DNA from: Fragum whitleyi
Taxonomy: Eukaryota; Mollusca; Bivalvia; Cardiida; Cardiidae
DNA: 64,000 bases
Direction of reading: 5' to 3'
NCBI GenBank assembly: GCA_948146395.1
Contig: OX411556.1
Coordinates: 3,285,001-3,349,000, forward strand
Position numbers and translations under genes: made by a program. This document shows, one piece after another, positions 1-13,600 of this stretch. Each line of letters begins with the position of its first letter. The first letter of the stretch is position 1. The notes beneath the pieces were generated by a model that was given only the letters and a program-made list of their open reading frames with translations, did no database searches and was not told where the DNA came from.

Positions 1-480
1 TCAAAGTATCTGTAGACCATCAGGTAACTTTATATTTATAGTAAATGGCAGTCTTCGTTACCAAATGTTTGCATATCACTAACATTTCAAATTGTTGGAA
101 ATGTCACGCACAGACTCAAATGTAAAATCATGCTCCAGACAAAAAGGTTCTTTAAATTTAGAATGACCATGACATTGAAGTTACAGAAACTAGAATGTTG
201 CAAAGCACACTTAAACAACCCTACACATGGATTGTAACCAAAATATCACTTGCCCATACTTTATGCTGATCACAGTTGAAATAAAATCCATTCATTAATT
301 GATGAAAAATTGAGCTGACACAAAAAAATTATAGAAGAACCGAATGATGGTCTGACTTCATATTTTCCCCCAAAACATAGTTCTTTTTTAGGGGTGGGGG
401 GATGGGGGTTGGGGTGGGGGGTGTATGACAGAGTGGCGTCATCACAAGATGTACCACCACATGAATATTTTACAGAATAT
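1..480. other. non-coding, left edge
   Basis: No exon found; presumably the last PSMC3IP intron. The only notable feature is a G-rich tract at about 391-422 (ggggtggggg and variants). Confidence 0.5.
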
Positions 481-840
481 TGCCAAACTTTGAAAATACA
501 GTAAAACTTGTGTTAAGCGACCACCTAAGGGACCATCAAAAAGCGGTCGTTTATGGGAATGGTCGCTTAATACAAAATATTATAATTAATGTGACAGTTC
601 ATTTTGATCGCATTTATAGATTGTCGGTCAAGCTGTACTGAATCCTATGATGCTTAAACCCATTAGAATCGTCTTATTGAGACGATTCTAATGGGTTCAA
701 ACAACATAAGATTCAACAATAACCAATTTTTCGTTAAAAATGTCCCCTTTTTTTAAGAGATTTTGCTTACGATGAAGGGACTTTTTATGGTGGTCGCTAA
801 ATAAAATTCGTCACTCAATACACGTGGTCGCTCGAGCAAT
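480..840. mobile_element. DNA-transposon remnant with 'gcgacca' ends and an internal hairpin
   Basis: One end reads cagtaaaacttgtgttaagc followed by gaccacc; the other has ggtcgctaaataa, and ggtcgctta recurs inside. Such ends are typical of widespread non-autonomous cut-and-paste elements in invertebrates. A near-perfect hairpin (AACCCATTAGAATCGTCT with its complement, 5-base loop) sits at about 657-700. Family not determined. Confidence 0.45.
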
Positions 841-952
841 ATTGACTGTATGCAAAACAACACATGATAACAGTGAAAGTCTGTTAAAAAAATCCATGTA
901 TCTTAGGTTTTCTCAGCATCTCAAGCAACTCAGCATCCAAAGAGCCCATGTG

Positions 953-1165
953 CAAACGCAGTTGGTAGGATGCAGACTATCATTCAAAAGGTCCTGGGTC
1001 TTCCACCAATTGGTTGACAAAAGGCTAGGAAAGGATGTAATGGTAGTACTGGTGTGAGATATACCAGGAATTCATTGTTAGGTGCTCCAGTCATTGCAAT
1101 ACGACTGTTAGACTGTTGAAAGTGTCATGAAACTTCATTCAAACAAACAAACAAACAAACCAAAA
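953..1165 (+). mobile_element. tRNA-derived SINE, degenerate, (CAAA)n tail
   Basis: Shares the SINE body seen whole at 18018-18305: ggttgacaaaaggctaggaa, ggtagtactggtgtgaga, atactgttgaaag-like 3' part. It ends in a CAAA tail; the tRNA-like head is eroded. Confidence 0.7.
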
Positions 1166-1236
1166 ACAGCCAACCTTAAAATATGGATCATACTCATTGG
1201 GTACTTGAGAACCCAGGGTAACAATATCTTGGGATT

Positions 1237-1450
1237 AATTGATTGAATGGAGTTTAACACTGCTTTCAGTTATATCGCGGCGACTGGAACACTTAACAAT
1301 TGTTTCCTGGTACTTCTCTCACCAGTACTACCACCACTTTCCTTGCCTCCAGCTGCTATCTCACAAAGGTCTACGATTATCAACCCATTGTTGAGAGACA
1401 AATAGTCAGAAAGAATGAATGCAGCCGTCGGGGATCGAACCAAAAATATC
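1237..1450 (-). mobile_element. tRNA-derived SINE, minus strand
   Basis: Reverse-complement copy: (gattgatt) tail, ggagtttaacactgctttca, caccagtactaccaccac, ctccagctgctatctcaca, then gccgtcggggatcgaacc from the tRNA B-box region. Head incomplete. Confidence 0.75.
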
Positions 1451-1549
1451 TTGGGAACCTGGGTACAAAATTTCTGCCCGGCCCAGCTCTACTGACAATA
1501 CAGCCACAGTTTTCTTCAAAAATAGCCAAGCTAAAAAAAGCTTACTTAC

Positions 1550-1609
1550 ATACAACTGTTTCTTTGGGTGAGGATAACCTTCTAATACTGCATTTAGGAT
1601 ATCATTTGT
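1550..1609 (-). CDS. PSMC3IP: PSMC3IP penultimate exon
   Basis: Encodes TNDILNAVLEGYPHPKKQLY, phase 0 on both sides, with ccaatacag acceptor and GTAAGT donor. It matches the LEGYPKSKKQFF block near the C-terminus. The last exon (about 18 residues, acidic) was looked for in 1-1549 and not found, so it is presumed left of the window. Confidence 0.93.
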
Positions 1610-4600
1610 CTGTATTGGAAATAAGAGTGACAAAGTCATAAAAAATTAATGCCCAACAAACTTTCACCAAACCACATGTATGTAGCAGTTGTTAGATTCT
1701 TCTAGAAAAATTGACTTTTAGAAAGTGATTCAAACTCTTGAATGTTCTAACGTTCTATATTTTTTTCTAGATTGATCTTTGGTATTATGTAAAGAGATTC
1801 CTTCTTCATTCTTGGCTCACTATTTTATACTGAAAGTTGCAGTAGTGCTTTGTCAAACTAAAAATTGAGTTCTTGTTATCTTAAAAGTAAGTGTGTTTCA
1901 TTCTAGTTTGGAATTCTATCGGATTTATTCATTGCCGACCAGGAACTTCAATAAATAATATTTCTAAATTAACTATTGACATTACAAATAACATATTACC
2001 TTAAACTTTATCTTTCTTGTCCTTATTTATTTGTTACTATCATCAATAGTTATTGGTATCAGTAGAGTTTATTGCATGCTTCTTTGTTCCTGTTACACTT
2101 GGCGTGTTACATAACGCACAAATACCACTTTGACATCATGAAAACAATAAAACAATGAAACAACATACCATTCTCTTCCTTTTCCGCCAAGCTTGGACAA
2201 AAGTTTTTCTATCTCTATATACCTAAAATCAACACCAAAATTTGTGAATGTCATCAGTTGATTATCAAATTATTGAATAAAACAAAGCTTGAACAGGGAC
2301 AATCTTGGAACTCTGTAAAATGAAATTTTGAAAAAAATAGTGGTTTTAGTAGAGGTCAATTAGAAGTCAAATCTCAAACATTCTTCCACACGAAGGTAGT
2401 TTGATCATTCTAGATTCAGAAAATTAGTAAAGAGCTACATTGTCAAGACTGGTCAGACTTTGCAGATGCATATTTTAAATTGTTGGAAATTTACACAGGC
2501 ACTTAATTTGCACAAGCTCCCATTATCATTACTTCTAACAAATTACACAAGTGTTTAATGGAGGCAGGGGTAATTGGGATGTCCCGTCTTTTTCAAAGAT
2601 CTGCAATATTTTCAACACTGGTTGGGTAAGTTTTTACTTTCAATAACTAGAGTGATTTGTCACACATTTTTCAAATATGTAGATCTATTTTGCACTCAAA
2701 TTCCTCACATTTTTCCAATTTCTAAAATTAACATTGTAAACTATCATTTTCTTAAAGGATTTTCTTGTAAGTGCCTATAGATTTATTGTTTTCAGACTGA
2801 AATATTTACAGTTTAATAACCAGTGTATTATAAGTCAATTCATTCCAAATCTCTTAATTGACATCAAAACCATATATTCTACATACTATCTTGAATCCAG
2901 AAGACTGATTTTTTCAGATCATCAACTATAAATTATAGTTCTTGTTTTATAGCTCAGAGAGTAAAATCTTATCATTTAGAAAATATTTTTTTAACTTAAT
3001 CTATTTTTCTGAGCATAGCACAATAAAGAGATAAACTCTAAAAATAAACATACCAAATCCTCACAGGCAATAGATTGACAGAAGCTATGGATTATAACCA
3101 CTTTTACCCATTTTACAAATTGTTCAATTCGATAATTGATTTCAGATTTGCTGATGATATTGAGTTTATGATTGGTAAGAAGATATGGGTATACTGGAAG
3201 ATAGTCTGGAAGTCTGTCGCTCGAGTCCTAGTAGCCATTCAATTGATCGCAACTTTGACAACTTTGATACTGCCTCGTTTGATTGGGGCTCTGTAAAGTG
3301 TCCTGTACAATGCCCCAATTCAACTCCAGCTGGACTCATACCTGCAACCACCTGATTAAGGACCCATAATAGTTTCTTAAAGAAATCAATAGTAAACCTC
3401 AGGATAATTCTGGCTAAGAATAGCATGTGCAAAAATATCTCATTTAGCTAAATCTAATGAGAAATTCAGAATTATCTGTGAGAATTTTAACAAATGGATG
3501 GCTGAGCACGAAATCAGTTGTAACTCCTATATAATTGTATAGGCAGTTACAACTGATTTGTACTGAACCAACAAAATCCTTTGCTAAATTCAATTTTGCT
3601 ATGAGATTTTTCTCTCACTTAGTATGTTACAATGAGATTTCTGGTAGAAAAATGAGAGAATCTCTCAATGTATCACCCAAAAATGTTCCCTGAAACTTAG
3701 ATTAATATTGTTAAAGTTCATGACTTCCAAAACATTGTGGAACTATTACAGGTCCACTACCTTAAGAGTTGAGTGCACTAACCAGTCAGCCAACAAGCCA
3801 GGACAAACAGTTACAAGCATTGTCTAGGGGTCAAGATAAGAGGGGGTAAAGCCAGTCTAAAACCTTAATTTCCCAATGAAACCCTATATTTTGGGTACTC
3901 ATTTGAATTGTCTCAATGAGACATTTCAAATGAATACCAACAAACATAGGATTTAAGAAAGGATTAAGAAATATTAAAATTTGAAACGAAAATACCCTGT
4001 CTATCTGTAGCTCTGAATTTTCCTACCTTTTCTTTCTCTTCTGGTGACACAACATTGCCCTCTTCTTTCAGTAACCTCAGTTTATTCTTATATTGGGTAC
4101 ACTGGAAACAATATTTCCTTAATGTCATTTTAAACAAATAAATTTTGCTAAGGGGTTTTAACACCGCTTTCAACAATCTTTCAGTCATATCACAGCAGTT
4201 GTAGAATGTAACATTTTTATTTCATTTCTTCAATATTTCTCTTAATACTTTAATAGAAGAAAAACAAATCAAATACAGTTCATAGAATAGCTCCCACAAA
4301 TTTTTTCATGTTTTGAACAGCGTGTTAAGTTTTGTGGAAAAATGAAATGTAAAATTTCAAGAATTTTGATGATTTTTTGCAAAAATTTGGGTCATATTAT
4401 AAATAGAATATATATATTAGAATATGAAATTAGTGCTCAATAAAAACCTAATTTATTAAACAGCCTCGTTGTTATCTGTTTATAGATGATGTGTTGAATA
4501 AATTCAGTATTCAATGACCACTCATTCAATATCCAATGTAACACGCAATCTATCCAACTTGTTAAAAGATGGCAAAATACAGTGCAGCAGTATGCTATGT

Positions 4601-7600
4601 CTCCCTAGACCATTAAATGATTACAATATAAATCAAATTCTTGAATACCTTTGATGTGGTGTCAGATAACTGGGCCTTAGCATCTTCTGTTGATATACAA
4701 CTGTTGAAATTCCTCAAAACTGAAATATCAAAATTTAAACGTTGGTCGTACCTGACCTTTGTTCAAAGAAGACATAGTTTACTTAGACACTCAAACTAGC
4801 GAAAGGAAAGTGTACTGTATTATAAGATACAAGTTAAATTAAACAGATAATCAGCAAGTTAATCTTTGAAAATCAATACACTATATTACCAACATATCCA
4901 TGGCATTACTTATCAAAGATGAAACATCTAGGTTTGCCAAAAATCAGTTTGCTTAAACAAAATGACTATCTATCGCCTTGTGATTCTAAATAAAAGATGG
5001 CAGTCACAATATATGTCACCTTCTTTAATGCTTTTCGGTGGTTTATCGAGAAATAATGGTAGATTAATACTTGATAATCTCATAACAAAAACAGTGAAAT
5101 TATCAAAAACTTTTACCCTGCTTTTGTGCATTTCATCCTATATGACGTCATGTATGTGGGGCGAAATAAGTGACGTCACAATGAACGTTGCATAGCAATT
5201 ACGCGCAAAATGACGTGCATTAGGAAAATATGTCCTAGAAACTTCACATTTTTGTCTCATTTTTTGCATTAAAGAAATAGAATAATCGTTTGTTTTCGAG
5301 TAAGATCGATTATTATATATATCTGCCACTCGTGAAAATATAGCTTTTGTTGTTCACTCAATGAAATATAAATCGATCTTACACTGAAACAAACAATTAT
5401 CCTCTATATCTTCTGTGGTGTAGACAAACTATGGGGGGAAAACCTTAAAATCAAGCAAAAATTGTGAGCCAGTATAGCTTTGATAATAATTGTTTTGAAA
5501 CCTTTTCAATTATAACAAGAGTACTGCCTACATGTCCAACACTCTGTTGCAGGCTATGGATAATGCAAACATTCAAGTTGAAAGAGGACAGAGCTCATAA
5601 AAAATTCTTCAAGAGCTATCCCTCTTGATAGTTATAACAATATGTAATTTGATATAATTTGTGTCCATCAGAATTTGTCCACTCTGATTGGCTAAAAAGT
5701 TAGTTACATTCCTCAATGAAAACAATTTTGAGTATGCAGCTATTTTTAAACTTCTGCACAAAGTAGTTCCATACCAAATACTTATTTTTATTGACAAATC
5801 TTTATATTTTTGATCAATGAGATTAAATTATAACATATGAAGAGAATATTTGTTTATTTCATGGATGTATGAAAATAAAAACCCAATCACACTAATGTAT
5901 GAATCTGCTTTGTGTATACAGTGTCTTTAGGTTTTTCATTTCATATCTCCATGAAACCAACAAATATCCCCTTCATCTCTTAAACGGCTAACATTTAAGT
6001 GTTAGGAACTGATTAATCAATTATGAAATTTCTTATCCAATCATCACAATCAGAAGCCAAAACCAACTGATAATCAATTATAATCAATTAATCTGCCCTT
6101 GCTACAAAGGGAGAATACTCCTTCTTTAGTATAACAAGGGTCAACATACCTTACTCTAGTTGTTTCACTTCCTCTATGTTGGCCTTGAGTTGTTCACTTA
6201 ACTCTGTTGTTCAGCAAAATAAAGGGAAACATACCTGACTCGAGTTGTTTCACTTCCTCTATGTTGGCCTTGAGTTGTTCACTTAACTCTGTTGTTCAGC
6301 ACAATAAAGGTTAACATACCTGACTCGAGTTGCTTCACTTCCTCTATGTTGGCCTTGAGTTGTTCACTTTACTCTGTTGTTCAGCACAATAAAGATTAAC
6401 ATACCTGACTCGAGTTGTTTCACTTCCTCCATGTTGGCCTTGAGTTGTTCACTTAACTCTGTTATATTTCTGTCCATTGTCTTAATTTCAGAGTCATCAA
6501 CCTGCGTAATTATAATAATGATTTACCCTGCTTTGTGTGACATTTCCAACAAATCGAATATTCTGACCTGTCATGCTAAAAAAGAATTATCTGGGAAGAA
6601 GGAACTAATGTACTTTATTTAGTCAGATTGTGCAAACTTTTTTTGTGAATAATAAACTTTCTCAAGCCTTTAAGGGGCCTATTTACTGATCATCTTATAT
6701 TTTCTTGGGTGTAACTAAATTTTTAAAGTGCTTCCACAGTAGTACCTAAATATGTAATTCTGCCAAGTATCATCTCATTGGAATTGCCTTCCAAGGACGA
6801 TTCCAATGTGATATTGCAATGCAGAAAATAACAATGAATGAAAACACCAGGTACGATTTGTCATTATGACTGAAAATTAGTTTTTTCCAATGAAGTTAAG
6901 TAAAACAGGCCCCTGTTTCTTTACTTTGGGCACATGTTACTTTGTTATAAATGTCACACACAGGCAAATATCATGGACAAAACAAGTGTTTTATTTACAT
7001 CCTGTGCCAAAAATAAACATCCAGAGAGTACATGCAAACTTTATCCTGGTTAGTATGTTTGCTCAAATATGGTTTAATGCAACTTTCAACAGTTTTTCAG
7101 GCATATAGCAGCAGATGAAGCACCTAACCATGGATTCTTATTATTTAGCTTAACATCACTTCTGCAACTTCCAGCTGCTCATCCCACCTTTTGATGTTGA
7201 GACAAATATCAGAAAAGATACAGCGTCAGGGTTTAAACCCTGGCCCATTAAAGCCTTGTTTATCATTAGATAAAAAATCCTTGATCAACTTTGAAAGAGG
7301 GTCACACAAGGATCATTCCTGTGAAGTAGTTTCTGAGAAGATTTAAACTAGAAAGCCATGAATGGCTTGTGTCGCTCCACAGGCTTGAAATTCTTGTAAA
7401 AACAAATAAATGTTTTGACTAGATTTTCAAATATTTGGGGTTCTACTGATGTTGAAAATGATTTTCAAAGATTCAACTATATAACAAATAGAGAAATGAG
7501 CTCCACTCTTAAAAGACATACTTTTCAACAAATCAAAATAATTTTTGGCTGCATGATAATGGGTCACCCAAAGATCATACCAAAAATGTTTGATTGATAT

Positions 7601-10600
7601 CCATCGGTTACATTCTGAGAAAATGATTTTCATAGTTTCCACTATTTAACATATTGAGAAATGACCTCTGCCCATAAAATACATATTTTTCATCCAATCA
7701 AAATAATTCATGGTACACTGATAAAGGGTCTTTCAAGGATCATTCCAGTGAAATTTGGTTGATATCCATCAGTTACATTTTGAGAACATTTTTGTAGACT
7801 GATAAAGGGTCACCCAAGGATCATTCATGTAAAATTTAATTGGTATCCATTGATTAGAATCTGAGAAAACTCACTTTTTACCATATTTGGAAATTAGCCA
7901 AGCCCATTAAATCCATGTTTTACATTGGATCAAAATTTCTTGAACAACTTTGAAAGAGGGTCATCCAAGGATCATTCCTGTGAAGTTTGGTTGAAATTCA
8001 TCAAGTCGTTTCTGAGGAGAAGATTTTTAAAGAAAAGTTTACGACCAGACGCACGCATGGACAGACAGACGGACGCACGACGGACACAACGCCATGACAA
8101 TAGCCCCAGTGGCTTTCAGCCAGTGGAACTAAAAACAGTTTATGACCAGATGCACAGACACTTGGTGGACACTCCGCAATGACAATAGACCCAGTGGCCC
8201 TCAGCCAGTGGAGCTAAAAAGCCTTTCAAATGACATAAGAAATGATAGAGAAACAAGTGTCTAAAATTATTTTGAAATCAATCACAAATATAGAAGACAC
8301 ATTCAGGACCAGACAGGTTCATTCAGCTGTGATCCTGGTCCTTAGTTGTATCAAAACAAATTCTTTAAATGACTCTAGTACTCATCAAGGGGAACAACTG
8401 TGCCAAGTAACTTTGAAATCTTTTTAATAATTTATAGTCCGTTTGACTTCTATATGGACCAACATTTCGTCGCAAATCTCAGAAATTAAATAATGAAACG
8501 CATATTTTTTCTTGTCATATCATTTTTTCTAGCTAATACCATGACGAATTCTGTTTTTCAGAATTTTTGAATGTAAAATAATGATTTTGTCTGTCCGTCT
8601 TCATGTTAACTTTCAGCATTTCATACCTACTTGTTACTGTATTAAACGGAACAGCGAATTGTATAGCCAACAAGAGCTGTCACTGTAAGATGACAATGCC
8701 CCCGACACCGCTTTGATTTAGAAGTTATGGCCAATGTTAAAGTTTTTGGACGGACGGACGGACGGACAGACGGACGGACAGACGGACAGACGGACGGACG
8801 GACGGACGGACGGACAGACTAGTCAAATTTATGATGCCTCCCTATCGGGGGCATAAAAATAGTACTGATTTGCATAGGGGCCGAGTCAAAAGAGTACAAT
8901 TTTAAATGAATTGTATTATAAAAAAACGAGTTTTTCAATATAATCAAGTTTGTCTAAGATTTTTGCTACCGTTGGATATCAAATCTGTGTATATACTCTC
9001 TTTCTTCAGAAACTGTTTGACCAGATAATTGATTATTGATTTTATTCATTCTGAGATGAACCCTATATTTACATGTTAAGACCAATCAAAAAGCATTATT
9101 AAACGACGTAGTTGGGAATTTCACGAGGAAAACTTGGTGAAAAGGCGAGTACTAACGGTAAAAATCACGTGCTATTTAAGTTTTAGATGACATGACCGTC
9201 GATATGCTAATTAGCATGTCCAAATAAGGAATAATGGACATTTCATCTGTCAAAAGTTTAGTTTAAAACCACGTGTTTTTAGTATATATGTTGACATTTT
9301 CCTACTATTGAACAGCCTCCACCACCCCTCGTGTTTAAGAATGGATAATGCGAAAATATTAACATTAACTAGATAGACAAAATCATTATTTTGAAGTCAT
9401 TTTATTTTCAAAAAATATTTTTTGGAATGATATTAAGCTGAAATTAAGATTTTACTACATACAAATCCTTTATTCAAACGCAATTTTATGTAATTGATGA
9501 AAAGGTTGGTCCATATAGAAGTCAAACGGACTATAAGAGATGTGCTCTGGACAAGATCAGGGGAATCAATTGTGCAGAGTTATTTTAATATCAATTCATA
9601 GATCTAGTAGATATTCCCCAACAAGAACAATTTTATGGTTTGACCTTGGAAGTATATGAAAAATCTCTTTTCTTTGCATGCCACAAGCTCCCATTGAGGG
9701 GAACATTCAACAAGTGGCTGCCAGTATTGGCTTATTGTTTCATTTCATCTTAGCTTTCCTGTTCATCATTGCTTTCTTATCAGAGAAATTGTTAACTTTG
9801 GTTGTCCAAATTTTCAGATATGGTTTCAAATATTACTAATGATCAAAAGGAGAATTTTCTATACATCAATTCCACTTTTGCTCCCCTTGACACAAGCGTA
9901 TAACTATAAGCAGGATTAGTTTGGAATTCTGAACTTTTTTTTTGTTTTCATGTGAATGGGAACACTGGAACAACTGTGCCAAATCATCTTGAAATTCATA
10001 CGAAGATAATGTCCAAACAATACAAATTCTAACAAATTCTATAGTTTGACCTTCAGCCTTGACCTTGGGTGTATCTGAGCAAAGTCATTGCATTTAACTT
10101 TTTCTCAATAAGAGCAACATCTGAGTTAAGTAATTTTGAAACCCATCGATAAATTTAGGAGATCTGCTCCAGACTAAACCAATTCTAACCAATCTTAAAG
10201 ATTGACTTTCAGCTGTGATACTGACAAATGGTATATCCAGACACACTTTTCGCATGGCACTAGTGACCATCAAGAGAAACAACAGTAATAATCAATGGTT
10301 CAGTGTGAAACAGTTGTAACTGCCTAAAAACATATAGGCAGTTACAATTGTTCCACGCTCAGCCATCGATTATAACTGTGCCAATTCATTTTGAAACCCA
10401 TTCTTATAAAAGGAAAATATACTTTACTAGACACAAATTTGTCACAAGATTAGTTTGTTTGAATGGGATTTATGCCCCTTTCAACAATCTTTCAGTTATA
10501 CTGAGGTGGCTGGAGCACCTATCAATGTATTCCTGGTATTTCTCAGACCAGTTCTACCATTGAATCCTTTCCTAACCTCATTATGTAATCCCATATATGT

Positions 10601-13600
10601 CTTACATGATCAACCTATTGGTGGAATACAAATCTTCAGATGGGATGAATGCCGTCATCACGATTGTGACCTTGACCCCTGGGTGTATTCAGACGAACTC
10701 TTTGCAATACTCTTGCACTCATGCGGGGAACAAAATTATTTGAAATTTATCAACTAGAAAGCCATGAATGGCTTGAGTCGCTCCACAGGCATGAAATTCT
10801 TGTAATAGCAAATAAATGTTTTGACTAGATTTTTAGATATTTGGGGTTCTACTGATGTTGAAAATGATTCCATCAGTTACATTCTGAGAAACTGATTTTC
10901 ATAGTTTCCACTATTTAACATATTGAGGAATGACCTCCGCCCATAAAATGCATATTTTTCATCCAATCAAAATAATTTTTGTTACACTGATCAAGGGTCA
11001 CTCAAGGATCATACCAGTGAAATTTGGTTGATATTCAAAAATTAGATTCTGAGAAAATGATTTTCAAATTTTCCACTATATAATATATTGAGAATTGACC
11101 TCCACTCATAAAATGCATATTTTCCATCCGATCATAATGATTTTTTGTAGACTGATAAAGGGTCACTAAAGGGTCATTCATGTAAAATTTGGTTGATATC
11201 TATAAGTTAGTTTTTGAGAAAATGATTTTCAAAGTTTCCACTATATAACATATAGAGAATTGACCTCCGTCCATAAAATGCATATTTTCCATCCGATCAC
11301 AATGATTTTTTGTAGACTGATAAAGGGTCACCCAAGGATCATTCATGTAAAATTTAACTTGAATCCATTCATTAGAATCTGAGAAAACTCACTTTTTACC
11401 ATATTTGGAAATTAGCCACGCCCATTAAATCCATGTTTTTCATTGGATCAAAATTTTTTGAACAACTTTGAAAGAGGGTCACCCAAGGATCAGTCCTGTG
11501 AAGTTTGGTTGAAATCCATCCAGTAGTTCCTGAGGAGAAGATTTTTAAAGAAAAGTTTACGACCGCACGCACGGACGGACGGACGGACGGACGCACGACG
11601 GACACAACGCCATGACAATAGCCCCAGTGGCTTTCAGCCAGTGGAGCTAAAAATTGTAGAATTTATTGATTGATAGAATGGAGTTTAACGCCGCTTACAA
11701 CAATTTTTCAGTTATATCACAGCGGCTGGAGCACCTAACAATCATGGTTTCCTGGTATTTCTCTCAACAGTTTTTCTCTAACCAGTACAACCACCACATC
11801 CTTTCCTAGCCTCCAGCTGCTATCTCACATAGGTCTACGATTATCAACACATTGGTGAGAGACAAAAAGTCAGAAAGAAAGAGTGCCGCCGTCGGGGATT
11901 GAACCCTGGACCTCTAGATTGACAGTCCAATGCGCTACCAACAGCGCTATGGCAGCAGCCTTGTAGAATTTATGCTCATGACAAGAAATGGACATACACA
12001 CACAATGACAAAGGCAACTCTATATGCCCTTTGCAATTCCTTTAACATTTAAAATTGTGCCTAGAAAAAGAGGGACAGATATGCAGCAACGGAAATTCAA
12101 GAATAACCCTGTTGTTTACATTATAATCATCAAAATTTGTGTACACACTACTCTAATAACAATCCTCAGCAAACTGTGCTTTGCCACTCATACTTTCTGT
12201 TTTCCATAGATTTTCTCACGGTTTTAAAGGATGCAGCAGGGTTTAAAGGGATGCAGGTTTTGCGAGTCTGAGACGCAAAAACTGGTAGCCTGGATTCTTA
12301 AAACTTTCTGAAGTGAGTTCCATGTACCCTCTCGGGATCAACTTCAGCAAAGAATTGAAGACTGTTTTAAAATAGTCTTACATTGTTGCTTAAAGAAATA
12401 ATTTGCATCCTTAGTAGGCACTCTCAAACATTAAGAAAGGGCCCCTAAGATCCAAGTTGTAGAGTCCTTTGGACCCCATTTTGTTGAAGTTAGATTAAAA
12501 CACTGATGCAGGTATCATGCATCTGACACATAAAATAAGTAGATCTAGCCAGGCCCCTAAAAAATGTGATGTGCGTCCCAAAGACTCTGGGGATCATCTT
12601 CAGGAAAAATTGAAGACTGCCTTAGACAGTCTTCAATTATTTCCTTAAGTTGAGCCCCAAATATTAATTAACTTTCATCAATTTCATTACCTTTAATCAG
12701 GGAATAGCTCTTAATCTACAAAATAAAAAATTATAGCCCTAAATAATAAGTCTATACAAGGATTTACAGAATTTATGAGAGAACCCATAAGATCCCAATG
12801 ACCGAGTCCTTTGGACCCTACTTTGTTGATGTCAGACTAAAACACTGTTATCTCCTTTACCACATTCTGAAAGTTATAGAGCTGTTTTATTGATCCAAAA
12901 CTGACCTCTGCTTTTTAAATGTATGAAATTCTGATTATTCCTACTTGGCTTTACACATGCTTTCATAAAAATGAATAACAAACAGTATTAAATGTCATAT
13001 ATATTTTTTTAACTAATAAAATATGTCAGTAATTGTTATTAAAGCATTTTTTCCACAGAGGTCAAATTCGGATAAACTAAATAAGGTATAAACTCTCATT
13101 ACAAACCTCAGGAAACTGTGATTGATCAGCCACATACACTTTCTGTTTTCCATAGACTTTCTCCTTTATCTTCCCAGATTCTGACAAACTCTCACATGCC
13201 TTAACTATGGCCTGTAACATACATGTACAATTTTACATCATTAATTAAAGTTGATGAAGATGAAGCCCCCTGCACAAAATTTGAAATCAACAAACTACAC
13301 TATCTTGGTTTGTTGTTGTTACTGTTCCCTTTATACAATCAAAACTGTCAATAGTGGCCACCCAGGGGACAAGGCAAAATAGGCCACATATGAGAGTTGA
13401 CCGCTTAAAGGAAAAAAATCCTCCACATAATAAATTCTGTTTATTCCATAGAAGTATATATGCTCTGTAGATTATGTTACGGCGTTTTAAGTGTTTTTAA
13501 TTTTCATAGTAGCGGGTTCCTGTGGATTTGGCGGTTATTTGTTCAATGTATGTGGGATCTAAATAAAGTTGGGTTTCCGGCATGCTTGACGATGTAAGTT

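Larger units (their letters stand above)
6502..13106. other. 6.6-kb PSMC3IP intron, repeat-filled
   Basis: Carries the repeats listed separately between 7065 and 11963, a decayed exon copy at 12157-12215, and no complete coding exon. At 12230-12860 it holds short paired blocks (gagtcctttggaccc twice; gaattgaagactg..agtcttcaatt), which look like an old transposon remnant. Confidence 0.55.

Noticed and set aside
3075..3432. Overlapping 73- and 88-codon frames on opposite strands
   Set aside because: No motif, no splice context, within a PSMC3IP intron.
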